64,000 nucleotides of DNA. Origin: Phocoena phocoena. Taxonomy: Eukaryota > Chordata > Mammalia > Artiodactyla > Phocoenidae. Position 1 is the stretch's first letter, and every line of letters starts with the position of its first letter. Positions 44,501 to 57,770 of this stretch are shown piece after piece. The translations under genes were made by a program, and so were the position numbers. A model generated the notes under the pieces. That model saw only the letters and a program-made list of their open reading frames with translations, did not search any database and was not told the origin of the DNA. The DNA lies in NCBI RefSeq assembly GCF_963924675.1, contig NC_089224.1, positions 63,783,464 through 63,847,463 on the forward strand, read 5' to 3'.

Positions 44501-45816
44501 CTGAAAAGCAGAGAACAGCTGGGTTAATCCTTTCCTGGTGTGTGTAAAGGGGAACAGATGTGCTCAGGAGAGGGCCCTACATGGGCTTTCTGCAAGGGGA
44601 ACTGCTTCCTCGTGGGTTATAACATACTGCAAGCCTTAAAAATATCCAGTGTGTCACTGGCAAATGGGGAAAAAATACCTGAAAATAAAGATCTAGAAAT
44701 CGGAGTGATTTCTCAGAATGGTGTGTGCAGGGAAGCTTGCCTTCAACACAGAATGGAAACACGATACCTACAACCACAGATGTGGCTGTCTAGCGCTAAC
44801 AATCTAAATAGGGGCCAGGCTGGGGATAAACACCATCCAGGGAAGAACAGGAAAATGAACTCAGGCTTGTCTTCTGGTCCCTCTTCTGCAAATGAGGTGG
44901 CCGGTGTCATTCAAGGACATTAACAGCCGGTGCACGACGCATATACCGTCATATATGGGAAATTTTAATATTTTAAATCCATTTTCCCATAGGCAGATTT
45001 TGTGTCAAATGTCCTGTGAACTAGTCGTCAGTATGCTTCATCAGGATACCATGTACAATAACTAGTCGATATGATTGCCAAAGTGAAACAGGCAGCCTCT
45101 ATACATTGAAATTTTTCTTAAAAGCCCACTCAAGGTCCTGGCAGACTTGGTTGCCTATAACCCACACTACAGGGTAAGCAAAACCAGCTGTGAAATCTGG
45201 ATGTGGGACAGGCTACAGAGAGAAAGAAGGAAATGGCTGGAGAAGGCTTGTGAAACTGCCAGGGAGCAAGATCCACCAGTGAAGCAGTGCGTCCATAACT
45301 CCAGGACCTGGGCTGCAAGAAGCAGACAGGTTTTCATGAACTGTTTCATTAGTAAAGTTCATGGAGAGAACTTCAAGATACCTTCCTGAACTATATTAAA
45401 AGAAGAGAGAAACAAAACAAAACAAAAAGCTTCCCAAATAAAGCAGAGATTTGCCGTGAAGTAAACGAGTTGCAAATTTAACATTTTGACTTAAGACATC
45501 ACCCCCCAACAAGGGCTAGTATTACGGTGCTAAACAGGCAGAAAGGAAGGAAGGAAGGAAGAAGTAAATAAGTAAGATTGGTCTGCTTGCAGAAGTAGGT
45601 TCTAAGAGATCTTCATAATAAAGAAACATATTCTTTATTAACAAGCTATATGCGAGTGGATTTTTATCCACTGCCCTGCCTGAATAGCCTCATTGTCGCC
45701 TTCTCAGTGGGCACACCTGATTATGTGTAGATAGCCAGCTGGTGAAATTTCATCAAAGCAGCTTCTAAAATCCATCTCCTCCTATTTGTTGTTGTTTATT
45801 TTAAAACGCTTAAACA

Positions 45817-46154
45817 GGGACTTCCCTGGTGGCGCAGTGGTTAAGAATCCACCTGCCAATGCAGGGGACCTGAGTTCGATCCCCGGTCCGGGAAGATCCC
45901 ACGCGCTGTGGAACAACTAAGCCCGTGTGCCACAACCATTGAGCCTGCGCTCTGGAGCCCGTGAACCACAACTACTGAAGCCTGCGTGCCTAGAGCCCGT
46001 GCTCCGCAACAAGAGAAGCCTCCGCAATGAGAAGCCTGCGCACCGCAATGAAGAGTAGCCCCCGCTCGCCACAACTAGAGAAAGCCCACACGCAGCAACA
46101 AAGACCCAACGCAGCCAGAAATAAAGAAAATTAATTTATTTTTAAAAGTAAATA
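45817..46154 (+). mobile_element. Long CHR SINE in DMRT3 intron
   Basis: CHR-1-like. The target duplication aaaacgcttaaaca / aaaagccttaaaca (two mismatches) is at 45803-45816 and 46155-46168. Antisense to DMRT3. Confidence 0.92.
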
Positions 46155-47089
46155 AAAAGCCTTAAACAAAGGCCCATTTATGAGCATTCTTCTAATATGG
46201 GATGTACCTTAATTATAATTGAAAAACAAAACTTTGATTCTTCACAAAGCAATAAATATGTCCTAGGCATAAATAAATACTTTAAGAAATTCTTAAACTG
46301 TATCAGTGAAACTTTCAATTATAAATCTGATACAAATTCGTAGTTGTCCCAAATTTGCATTTTATTTACACTGCTTCTTTTTTCCGGTACAAAACATCAA
46401 GTGTCCACGTGGGGATCGTTTGCAGCCCACACACATGAAGCCATTTCTGCTTTCTGTAACAACTCTGGGATATGCACAAAACACCTATTTTTTGCAAGAG
46501 AAATTTGACATATCCTCTCCTGCAACTTCCTAGGACTGGAATCCCAGTTTTCACCCCCTGGGTTAATGTGGTATTTGTCCTTGATCCCAACGAGAAAAAC
46601 AGCAACAGAAAAGCTTCCATATCTTCATATTCTAATCAGCTAGACCTGCCTACATTTTCCTGACTCAGGACCCCACGCCTACCTCTCGGTGTTACGCTAT
46701 CGTTAAACACTTGACAGTAAGCGGACGGTGACAGCATGCTAACTCAGCACTGAACTCAACACACAATTGGATCTTGGCCCCTGCTCAGCGGAGCTTGGGA
46801 AAACAAGTCAAATACTCTCGTGGGGAAAATATGGACATAAAATAGTGTTTTCAATACTGTGCTCCTCTAAACAGTTTTCTTATTTCTTTCGCTTTCATTA
46901 TCTATTATTGTCAGCATCAAGTACTTGTATTGCTGTAACCTGCAAGCCACTGAGGAAAACAGAATAAAGGGTGGAAAATACCAGGATGTATAAGACTGGC
47001 CCCTAACTTGTGGAATTTATTACCAGGTTGGGGAAATAAGACGCATGTGCAAGGGGGAAAGCAAACACAGCCAGGCAGAAATTGCTGAG

Positions 47090-47815
47090 CAGCAAATCTG
47101 CACACATGGAACACGAATGTTCACAGCGGCATTATCCACAAGAGCCAAAGACTGGAAGCAACCGAGCGTCCATCAAAGATGGGTGACGGGGGCTTCCCTG
47201 GTGGCGCAGTGGTTGAGAGTCCGCCTGCCGACGCAGGGGACGCGGGTTCGTGCCCCGGTCCGGGAAGATCCCACATGCCGCGGAGCGGCTGGGCCCGTGA
47301 GCCATGGCCGCTGAGCCTGCGCGTCCGGAGCCTGTGCTCCGCAACGGGAGGGGCCACAACAGTGAGAGGCCCGCGTACCGCAAAAAAAAAAAGATGGATG
47401 AATGGATAAACAACATGTGGTCCATTCATATAATGGAATATTATTCAGCCTCAAAAAGGAATGAAATTGTCACACATGCTACAATGTGGATGAATCACGC
47501 TAAGTGAAGTGAGGCAGACACAAAAGGACAAGTATCTATGATTCCACTTATATAACGTACCTAGAATAGGCAAACTCATAGTGACAGAAAGTAAAATGGT
47601 ATTACCAGGGGCTAGGGCAGGGGGTAAGGGGGACTTATTGTCTAATGGGTACTGAGTTTCAGTTAGGGATGATGGAAAAGTTCTGAAAATGGAAAGTGGT
47701 GATGGCCACACAACATTGTGAAAATACTTAAAGCCACTACATTGTGTCCCTAAAAAAAGGTTAAAATAGTAAATTTTGTTATGTATATTTTACCACAATG
47801 AAAAAGTGAAAGAAA
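47090..47815 (+). mobile_element. Old L1M 3' end in DMRT3 intron, split by a SINE
   Basis: Reads tgttcacagcggcattatccac... before, and gatggatgaatggataaacaac... aatggaatattattcagcc after, the SINE at 47187-47389. The 3' UTR fades at about 47815 (tgtatattttaccacaatg). Confidence 0.75.
47187..47389 (+). mobile_element. Short CHR SINE in DMRT3 intron
   Basis: Near-consensus copy. The target duplication aaagatgggtga / aaagatggatga is at 47175-47186 and 47390-47401. Confidence 0.95.
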
Positions 47816-50800
47816 TATGATACACAGTGTCATAGCAATACAGGGGATGGTGGGTTGTTGGGTTTTTTTTTTTTAAAGCAAGGAACAACTGGTTCTTCTA
47901 GGAAACAAAAAGGTATGTAAATACAGCTAAAAAGCTCTGATTGTGATATTTTTAAAAGAAATGTGTGAACCTAAAAATACCTTCCCACTTTAAAAGGTAA
48001 CTTTTCCCCACTCTGGATGAGCTGCAAACACCGGAGACATTTGGGGAAAATGCTTCGAGCTCTATTACCAAGCTTAGTCTTCCACAGAATGCTTTAGACG
48101 CCAGAAGAAAGTTATTCAAATGGCAGAAGTTTAGCCAAAAGGGAACTAAGAAATGATGTTCTGGCTAATCTGACATATCTAACATTATGAAAACGTAGTA
48201 TTTTTTTCAAGATGGTAAAGGACATACTGTCCCAATCAACTGGATATTGGACGGCAGGACTCTAAATCAGGCAATACAAAATTTTAACTTTTGAAGCTAG
48301 TTTCCGGATCTGCAGAACAGGCCACAGTAGAAGCCTCTATGATTGGCAGCTTGTTTACCAATTGTGAACCCCTAGACTGCATGAGGCCTCTTTCATATTT
48401 TTTGTGCTACCCTTTGCACCTGCCACTGTGACATCCCCAGTGCAGCAAGAGCTTCTGGTGACTTCTCAGAGTGTGGTGGATTGTGCCCATTCATCCACAC
48501 TTTCTCTCTGAAGATTTCTGGGCTGATCAGCCTCTCCAAAGGGGTGGGCAGGCTATGGCCAAAAAGTGAGAAAATCTAACCGGATGTCACAGGAATCAAA
48601 TCTACAAATTCAGAACATTCCAACCAACTGAGCTCAGCACTGTTTATACTGTACTCAAAGGGGAGACAGAAGCCACTGAATGAAGCAGTGAGTGGGACAT
48701 ACCCGTGGTGCCCACACCCCTGAGCAACGCATAACGTCCTGCTAAGGGGTGCCAGGTAAGCAGACACCCAGACAACATCCAAGACTGTTGGGGATACAGA
48801 ACCGGGCAAGGGAAGACTAGCCTCTCACCTTGTACCAAGAATAACTCCTTACCCAGCGATAATTTCTGAAGGTCGGAACATATGAGCCCTGCAAATTTAT
48901 GGTGTCAAGTACTGGTTGTATTGTTGTGCCTAAACTAGAAGTATTGTAAATTACTGTCATAAATACAGACTTTCACAAGTAATTATAGAGGGTGAGTTTT
49001 GGGCCCAGTGATAAAGCGTAATTTAATAACGGGTGTTTCTTTACATCTGTAGATTTTTCCCTAAATGAACTTTACAAATTGTTCCGGTTGGTTTAAAACA
49101 CAAAGGCCTTTCCAGATATAGAAATGTGAAACTGCCCAGTATCAAAATGAAAAAGGAAAGGAAATACTCCCCTAATGCTTTAACCTCTTTCTCCTTGAAA
49201 CTGACACCCTAATTCCTAGAACATTAAAGAGTAAGAATATATTTCAATGGATAATATTTTTACTCCTAGTATATAGGTGCTAAAAGCCAAAAACTACTAG
49301 ACTAAAAGTAGAAAGAAATCACTCTCATCTGATATTACAAACCAGTTACTGAAAGTGACATAATCTTCTATGTTTAAAGCTAAACATCTAGATATTTTTA
49401 AAAATCTTACCAAATGTTCACTCTTCAATTTCATATTTTTCACGATGTAGAAACACTCACAGCCATCCCTGAAATAAACTCTTCACAAGGGTAAAGATTT
49501 TTTTTTTGAAAAAGTAGATGCTCCATTGAGAAGGACACTGTTGCTATGGAAAACAGTGCTCCAACTTCACAATATATCTATGCCATGAGATAGCTACAAG
49601 ACTTTAAGGAGAGAGAATGAACACCCACAGAAAAGGGACTTCCAATCTAAAATTACAGTTTGCAAATTTTAACTTTCTTCAGTGGATTTTTTTCATATGA
49701 AGATGCAGTTTAAAAAAAAAAGTCCTAAGTATTTATTTGAAAGATGTTGAGGAAGGCTGCCACATATGCAAAACATTCTGCTCATGACATGAAGATGAGT
49801 ATCTTCCTCACTTAGGTGTGGGGGTCTTATCCATTCTTTCTATCTACGAAAATAAAATAGAGCATACATCCAGAATAAAAACACCAAAGCACTGGCATAA
49901 AGAGTGCTGCTTCCTAGCGCAAAAGTCACTGGACTTTTTTGTTTCCTTTTGAAATCATGTCACGCATTTTCAAACATGGACTGTCACACCCTCATCTGTT
50001 CACTTGAGCTTTGGGGAACATACCTCTCAATAACTGTTCCCTGATGGGTCATTTTCAAAGTACACAAATCTTAGAGCAATGGCCAGAAAGAGCCCCAGCT
50101 GGATGGGGCTTCCAGAAAAGACCCCTGCCCGGTCAGAATTCAAACAGGAGACGCGCTTTTTACATTTTCTGTTATCCTTATCTCCCACTAGAAATGCTGA
50201 ATCGTAAAAAAGTGAATGGGTGAAAACCCAACATACAGCAGGGAATGAATGTCAGTCTAAAATCTTCCCTTTTCTTCCGGGGGCTGGGGGGTGGGACCTT
50301 ATGAAAACTAAAAATACATAGTCATGTTTGCTTTTTTAAAATCATTAATGACACTGGCTTAATAACATATGAAGAAATCAAGATGATTCCTGGGGACCAA
50401 TATTTTGGCGGACATTGATATAGAAAGGGCTAGACTTAAGGAAGTGCGGATTGCAACTGTGGACTTTGTAAGTCCTGCAACAATTTAGTTTTGACCTCTT
50501 TCTTGACTCTGAAAGGAGCACTTTTCAAGAAGCAGGAGGGAAATTACCTATAAATCTACAAGTGTGTTTGTAGTTATAAAAATGCAACTGGCTACTTATT
50601 CGTCCACCTATTTAACGAATATCATTAAATCTTTCACTATGTGCCCAGGCACTGTGCTAGGTAAGATTACACAGAGATGATCAAAGCATTTGCCTCTTGG
50701 CTACTGAGAGGCTTACAGTTTACTAAAGGATATTTTGCAAAAATTCCAAGTTATCTGTGCAGTGAGTTGTATTTTATATTGAAACACAGCAAGTAACCCA

Positions 50801-52104
50801 AAGGCCAGCAGCTGGGCAGACTGCTGTATTCATGGGAGGGAATGTTGCTGTAAACATTCACATATAAAGACTATAAGTGGAACATTTACTGAACGAAACA
50901 AGTGATACTTAGTGGGCGGAAACAAGCAGAACACCGATCCCACCTTTGTAAAATTTAAGTCTGCCCAGTCACTGCAATCAAAAGAGATGAGAGATTCGGT
51001 AGAAAACCGATGTTCTGAATGTTAAGTTTTCCATAATATTGTTACTCAGTAGTTGATTGTGCTTATTTTTTATAGCTGTTTAACTGTATAATAAAATGCA
51101 AAAAAAAACCCACTCCTAGTTATGTTTTAGTTTCCCCCAGTTTCTTCAGAGAACAGTAGTTTGCAGTGACTCATTAAAGCCATGGGGGACTCTTGGAAGC
51201 GATGTGACAGGATCCCAAGGTGATGGGCCCCGCGATGACCAATGTTCCACCACTCAGGCCCCAACCTCTGCCACCAGCGCCCATGTAAACCCCGGTGCAA
51301 GGCCCACTGTGCCACCAGAGTCCCATCACACTAGACATGGGGGTCCAGGGACCCGAGTGACTAATGGCTGAGGGGCCGCAACAGGTTAAAAAGCTGAAGA
51401 AAGGAGGGAAGCTGGAGAAACGGAAGAGGCAAAGAAAGGGAAAGGAGAGGCAGGCAGGCACGTAGGTGTCCACTGGGTTCTGCCTGCCTTCCCGTCAGGA
51501 AAACGTCCAACATTTCCAGAAAGGGGCTCCAAGTCTTCCGGGGACGTTGATTTATGAAGATTCACTCCCTTTCCCTCTGTAAAGCTGTTAGCTGAGAGCG
51601 CTGACTCGCTGCAGCCAAGAATTTCTCATCAATGCTCTTTGATTGTATTTCGCAAACAAAATGCCTGTTGCTTGGTAACCTTTCACTTGAGCCTGACCTT
51701 CCCCGAAAGTTATTGCTATCAGATTCGATTGACACTGTCCTCCTGTGATTACCGTAATCTTTTACACCCGGGAGTTCATCCCTCAGGGAAAAGAGGAGTT
51801 GGTTGTGTCAATCGAGAGCACGGCTATCCCGCCAGATTTATAACCCAGAGGGGTGTGTTAGGTGGGGGGAGGTTCTGTCCTGGATGGCAGTGGAACTCTG
51901 TGGTTCCCAGACGTGGAAAACGCTCCCGTTTTCCTGTCCACCCTGTGCTCAGATCCACAAGATGGACACCAGCGCCTCTCCGAGCCGGCCGGGGGGGCAG
52001 CTCGGGCTCCACAGGGAGAAAGAGGCTGGGAGACCCGCCAGAGCTACGCCCACCCCGAGGGGCGCCCCCGAGGACTTTAGGGCTGGGCCCGCCCCGGAGG
52101 CCTA

Positions 52105-52248
52105 GGGTTGCCAGATAAAATAGCAGGATGCCCAGTTAAACCTGCACTTAGCAAAAATCACGATGTTTCAGTACAAGTGTGCCCCATACAATATTTGATA
52201 TCCCTTTTTTGTGTTTATTTGCTGGTTTTTTGCTAAGTCGGGCAACCA
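52105..52248. mobile_element. Palindromic (TIR) DNA-transposon remnant, copy 2
   Basis: Starts gggttgccagataaaatagcaggatgcccagttaaa and ends gctaagtcgggcaacc. Same family as 25709-26022, but shorter and lacking the amplified AT-rich centre. Confidence 0.6.
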
Positions 52249-53610
52249 ACCGAACAGGCGGGGTCTAACCCAGCCCACAGGGCTGAGCGCGAGTGGAAGG
52301 TGGTGCCGCGAGGATCGGGTGCAAGAGAACAGTGGTCCAGGGCGGCCGCAGGGGAGCCGCGAGCGCGCTGCTGCCACCGCACGGGCCTCTCCCGGCGTCC
52401 CATCCATCCCTGACCCGGCCCGGGGTCCCTGAGCCGCCGCCCCGCACTTCCACTCGCTGCGCTCTCGGCTGCGCCGGGGCCCAAGAAGCCGGTCCGTAAC
52501 TCGGCAACTCGCTGGGCGCCGGTGGGAAAGGCCCGGAGCCGTGAGCAGCCCTGCGTCCGCCCTCCAGAGCCAGACGTGGGTAAGGTTTAGGAGAAGACCA
52601 GTGCGGTCTCGCTTCTTCCTTTTCGTTTGGTTGGTTTTTGCTTTTTAAAATGCAACTCTGAGTCAGGCCCCTCGGCCCAAATCAAAGCGTCTGAAATACC
52701 CAGACCCTGTTTTAAATTCGTAGCTACCCTTCACGAGTGACTCTGAGGCCTCTCCCACTTTTCCTTTGCTTCAGCCTCTAGCCGTGGAGAATTTCCCATC
52801 CTGGCCTGGACCGGTGTTCTGGCAACATTCATCCATGCAGGTGCGTGTCTCTTTTTTAAAAAAATTAAAGTAAAATTTAAAACTAGGAAGCTGACCAGAC
52901 AGGACCTAATCAAGCTGGAGCTGAAAAGCCCAGAGCAAGCATAAAGATGCTAGGAGGTGCCGGACAGGAGGTCAAATCAAATAAAGGCAGTTTTCCAAAA
53001 TCTCCCAACTTCCCTTCCTATAGGTCTCTTGTTCTCTCCATTTCAGGAGAAATAAACAAGAAAGGAGACCCTACTTTCCTAGTTAATCCTGCTCTCTTAC
53101 TCCTAATCAAATAGGATGTTTTAGATTTCTTTTCCTTTAAGAAATTTTTTAACAACTTGTTTACGTATTTATTTTGATGGCAGATGTAAACCTAGGAAGA
53201 ATCTGTAGCCACAGCCCTTTCCTCTGGCAGCCTGAGGAGACCCAGGCCATTCTCCTGGAGCAAGGGTAGGGTGTGGGGGAGGAAGCCAAACAGAGGAATG
53301 TAACTTCAGCCTCTCACCTTGGTCGTGACCCCTAACTTTCCTCAGCTCTACAGCCCAGGCCCTGAAAGGCTGGCTTGGCTGGTTGAGGCTGCTGACTCAG
53401 ATACTCTAAGAGCTGAAAGGTGTTCAAGCTTCCCCAGGTATTTTCCTGACAGAAAGGAGGGGGGAGTGAAGAGGAAATGAAAGAGAAACGCATCAATAGG
53501 ATAGATTTAAAGAAGCTTAGACTATAATTTGGGGCTCAATCAAAATCTAGTAATTCCAGGCCAGTCGTAGATGATAATCTAGAAGCAGGGGAAATGTACA
53601 CCCAAAACGG

Positions 53611-53611
<1 letters not shown>

Positions 53612-53642
<31 letters not shown>
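53612..53642. repeat. Poly(A) homopolymer
   Basis: About 31 consecutive A in DMRT3 intron 1, with no SINE body upstream that I recognise. Confidence 0.85.
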
Positions 53643-53645
<3 letters not shown>

Positions 53646-55823
53646 TTAATCCATTGCTAGAAGTAATAACCTGAGAATATGAAAATTCTCCTTACAACCA
53701 CCTCCACATTAAAAGGGATGTTAAACATGATACACCGTTAGATAAAACAATCCCTGTTCCTTTAAAGAATCGGAAGGAGAATTTGGGAAAGAAATTTCTT
53801 CCACCTACAAAACTGAGTCTTGGTATTAATGTGGCTCCCTGAACTGGGTGTTTTTTTCTCCAGCGGTGCCCAGCAAACATTCCCTTCTCTAGGGCGTGTA
53901 CTTTTCACAAGGATTTCTGGAGAGGGGGAAAGACTCTGTGTGTTTGTGCACTTGCATTTGGAGCCAACAAAAAAAGCAAATGTCTCCACAGCTATGTACT
54001 AAAGAGACCAACCATGTTTTTGACACTGAAATCACAAAGAAACAAATCTCCATAAATCACCAGGAGATATTTAGAGATTCCTAATGGTCTGTGAACTTAC
54101 TGTACATGTAACTTACTACCATTCAAACAGAGCTTCATTTACTTCTCTACATAGTGAGCTACTTGCCCAGGACCATATCTGACAAGCTTCTCAATATGCA
54201 TGGTATGTTACATACAAATGCATCATAAGAACAACTGCCAAAAAAGGAAAAATCCATACAGTCCCATTCAGGCAGTTTTCCCTAACTTAAAACCCAAATG
54301 GGCTTTCTCTGTACAAAGCATTGCATAGAGCCGATCCACTTGTATACTTGCCTTCCTAATGGAAAACAATTATCTATTCCTTTCCTGCCCTCTCTCGCCA
54401 TCATCGGATTGGTGACTGGCTTTTTGTTGGTGTTGAATGGAATTATGGGGCCCGAACCAATCGAAAGCAGAAAACAAAAGTTACATAATAAACGTGCAAG
54501 GTATGCATTAGGACCTGAGCATTTGATCCCTGATAGTTTAGGCCCCCAAAGCCATCACTCTGACCTTTTCTAGTGGTAAATCCTATTCTCCTTTGCAATT
54601 ACTTGTTTTCATTTTGAAAGGCTCAGGTCATCCCAGAACACTTAGTTCTGAGTAAAAGAGAGAGCACCAGGTCTGGTTTGTCCAGTTGCCGTCTCCCTCT
54701 CCTATTCTCCCCAAGCATGTATCCTTCTGCTACCGAGGCTGCTGCTTGGCCTTTCTGCCTGCCCCTCCCTCCCCGCCTCCCAGGGTTATTTTTGGTTTTG
54801 TGACTCTATAGAAAGCATGAACTCTGGCTATCCCAAAGAATGGTTAGAACAGCACACAATGTGAAAGGAATCCCCTCTTGGACAGGGACCCCCAGAACCC
54901 AAAGCACTATTACACGGGTGCTGCTTGGGCAGGTGGCCACTGCAAGATGCTACCACTGTCACAAACTCAAAACTCCCGACCTAGTGTTGGGGGAAATGGA
55001 GACACAGAAACTGGAAATGGAAAGGTTAAGGAAAGTTACTGGCATGGAGAACTGAGACAAAACTCTCCTAGTTACCTGCTCTAACTTAAAGGAGAAAAAC
55101 AAAAAGAATGTCCTTTCCCCGCCCCCCTCCTATTCCTCTGTGACAAACCTATAAGTATGAAGAGATCACACTGACAAACGAGAGTCAACTGGGAGTGGGC
55201 GGACATTACTCAGAGAAATGCTTATATTCTACCTTGGATTAAACATCCACAAAATCCATGTCCAGTAAACTCACTTCTGTCCTTAAAACACCCAGTTCTG
55301 CTCTTCCCATAAGATGTTCTCAGAGCTTCAGGTCTGGAGAGCATAACGGAGCAACAGGGCAGCAGGACTGCACCTGCCAGGCTGCCTACCAGCTCACCCT
55401 AAATGTTTCCCTGGCTCCACACAGCAGTACAGTGCTGCTGAAAGCCTCTCTCCAAGAGCCAGAGGTACAGTCTTTTTCGGGGTGGGGGGAGACTGGGGGA
55501 AGGCAGAAGCTGTACCATTAGTTCTGCCCACAGAAGGGCTTTGGGCCTTCCAGGGCCTTCCATCTCTGAATTCCAGCATACCCCTCAACCCCCTCCCTGA
55601 GAAGATGGGCTTTTTTCCTTTGTACATCTGCCCCAGTGAAAGGGAAAGACCAAACACCTGTCCACAGAATTCTACGAGCTTAAAATCAAAGGAGCACTTG
55701 GGCTGGGCAGGATGGTAAACTAGACGTTCTCCAGGAGGAAAGGCTCCACTGGGGTTTGCAAGGCTTTGGAGGCCTGAAGGAGGGAACCGGATGGAGAGGT
55801 GAGGGGAGGAATCTGCCCACAGC

Positions 55824-55862
55824 AGAGGAGGAGAGGGGAGAGGAGAGGAGAGGACAGGATGA
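55824..55862. repeat. GA-rich tandem (gagag/ggagag units)
   Basis: Purine-only run of gaggagagg-type units in DMRT3 intron 1. Confidence 0.7.
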
Positions 55863-56429
55863 GGCGCAGGCCCACCTAGAACTGGGGAAAGGACTCTCCA
55901 GGGCTGGCCTTCCTCACTGTAGGTCGTTTTGTTTGTTTCTTTAAGACCACGGTGACTGCTGAGGGCTGCCTGCGGAATGGTGTTAAAGGACCTGAGCAAT
56001 TCTGCAAAAGGAGTTGGTTGACTCTGGGCGCACTAGATTCTGAGTCCCCGCTATCAGTGCGGGGGCCTTTCTGGGCCTTGTTTACTACTGCTTCTAAATA
56101 GGGCTTCTTTCAACAGACTGCAAGAGGCTGGAGGCCACAGTAGGCTACTTGAAAGGCTTCGGGTTCGCTCAAATTCCCCGGGGGCCGAGAAAAACACCCA
56201 GAGTCATCCAAGCCTTGGGCCTTGGCTCCTTCCTTGCACCTACCCATCCCAACCTGCAAATGCGAGGCCCTCTAAAGCCTGCGGCAAGAAAGCCTGGCCG
56301 CACGATGGTGTGTGCCCACGCGGATTTTAATTTGGTCCTGCCTCGACCTCTTTATTTACCCGTCCCCCTTTAACCTGGGGAAGGCAATTGGCGAGCCCGA
56401 GGCGCCTTTCCCGTGGGCGCCTGGGTTCA

Positions 56430-57131
<702 letters not shown>

Positions 57132-57770
57132 TCAGGGGGCGCTGGACGACGGGTTGGGAGGCCCGCTCAGGGGCGGCCTCCGGGCGGCGCAGTCTTTGGT
57201 CCAGCAGTCCCCGCGGCCGCGTGCGCTCCGGGATGGCCGGAGGGGCTGCAGCCGTGTTTACGGCTCCCGCGGCGCTCACAGCCTCAGCCACCGGACTGGC
57301 GCCCCACCAATCTCACGCCGGTCGCGTCTCCGCCTGCCGCTGCTTTGGCCAGCACGTCCTCCCTCGCCGAGGCGCTGCGGCGGCTGCCAGGGGCCGGCGA
57401 GAGCTCTGATTATGGTCTGAGCCAGCTCGTCTGCAGCTCCCGCGCGCGCAGGCCGGGCCCGGCACTTCCTCCGCCGCCCTCCCCCTACTCCTCCTCCCTC
57501 CCACCGCCACCCCCACCCCCACCCTCGAGGTCCAGGTCTCCTTGCACTCCCCACCCCACTCCACGCCTGCCTCCTTCCTTTCCGCTCGGGCCCTTCGAGT
57601 CCCTGCACTTCACCTTCCTTGCCATCCGCCGTCGGGCCACTCTCACGGGGGCGCTCAAGGCCCCCTCCTCCAAGCTCTCTGCGCTTTCCCTGCCCGCGGC
57701 GGGCGGGACTGCGGCGCTCCGGGACGCGGCGGTGCACGCGGGGCGGGGAAGGGAGGACCAGCGCGGGTGA

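Noticed and set aside
55394..55999. 201-codon minus-strand open frame in DMRT3 intron 1
   Set aside because: Low-complexity Pro/Ser/Leu composition, no recognisable family, and no evidence of splicing into DMRT3.
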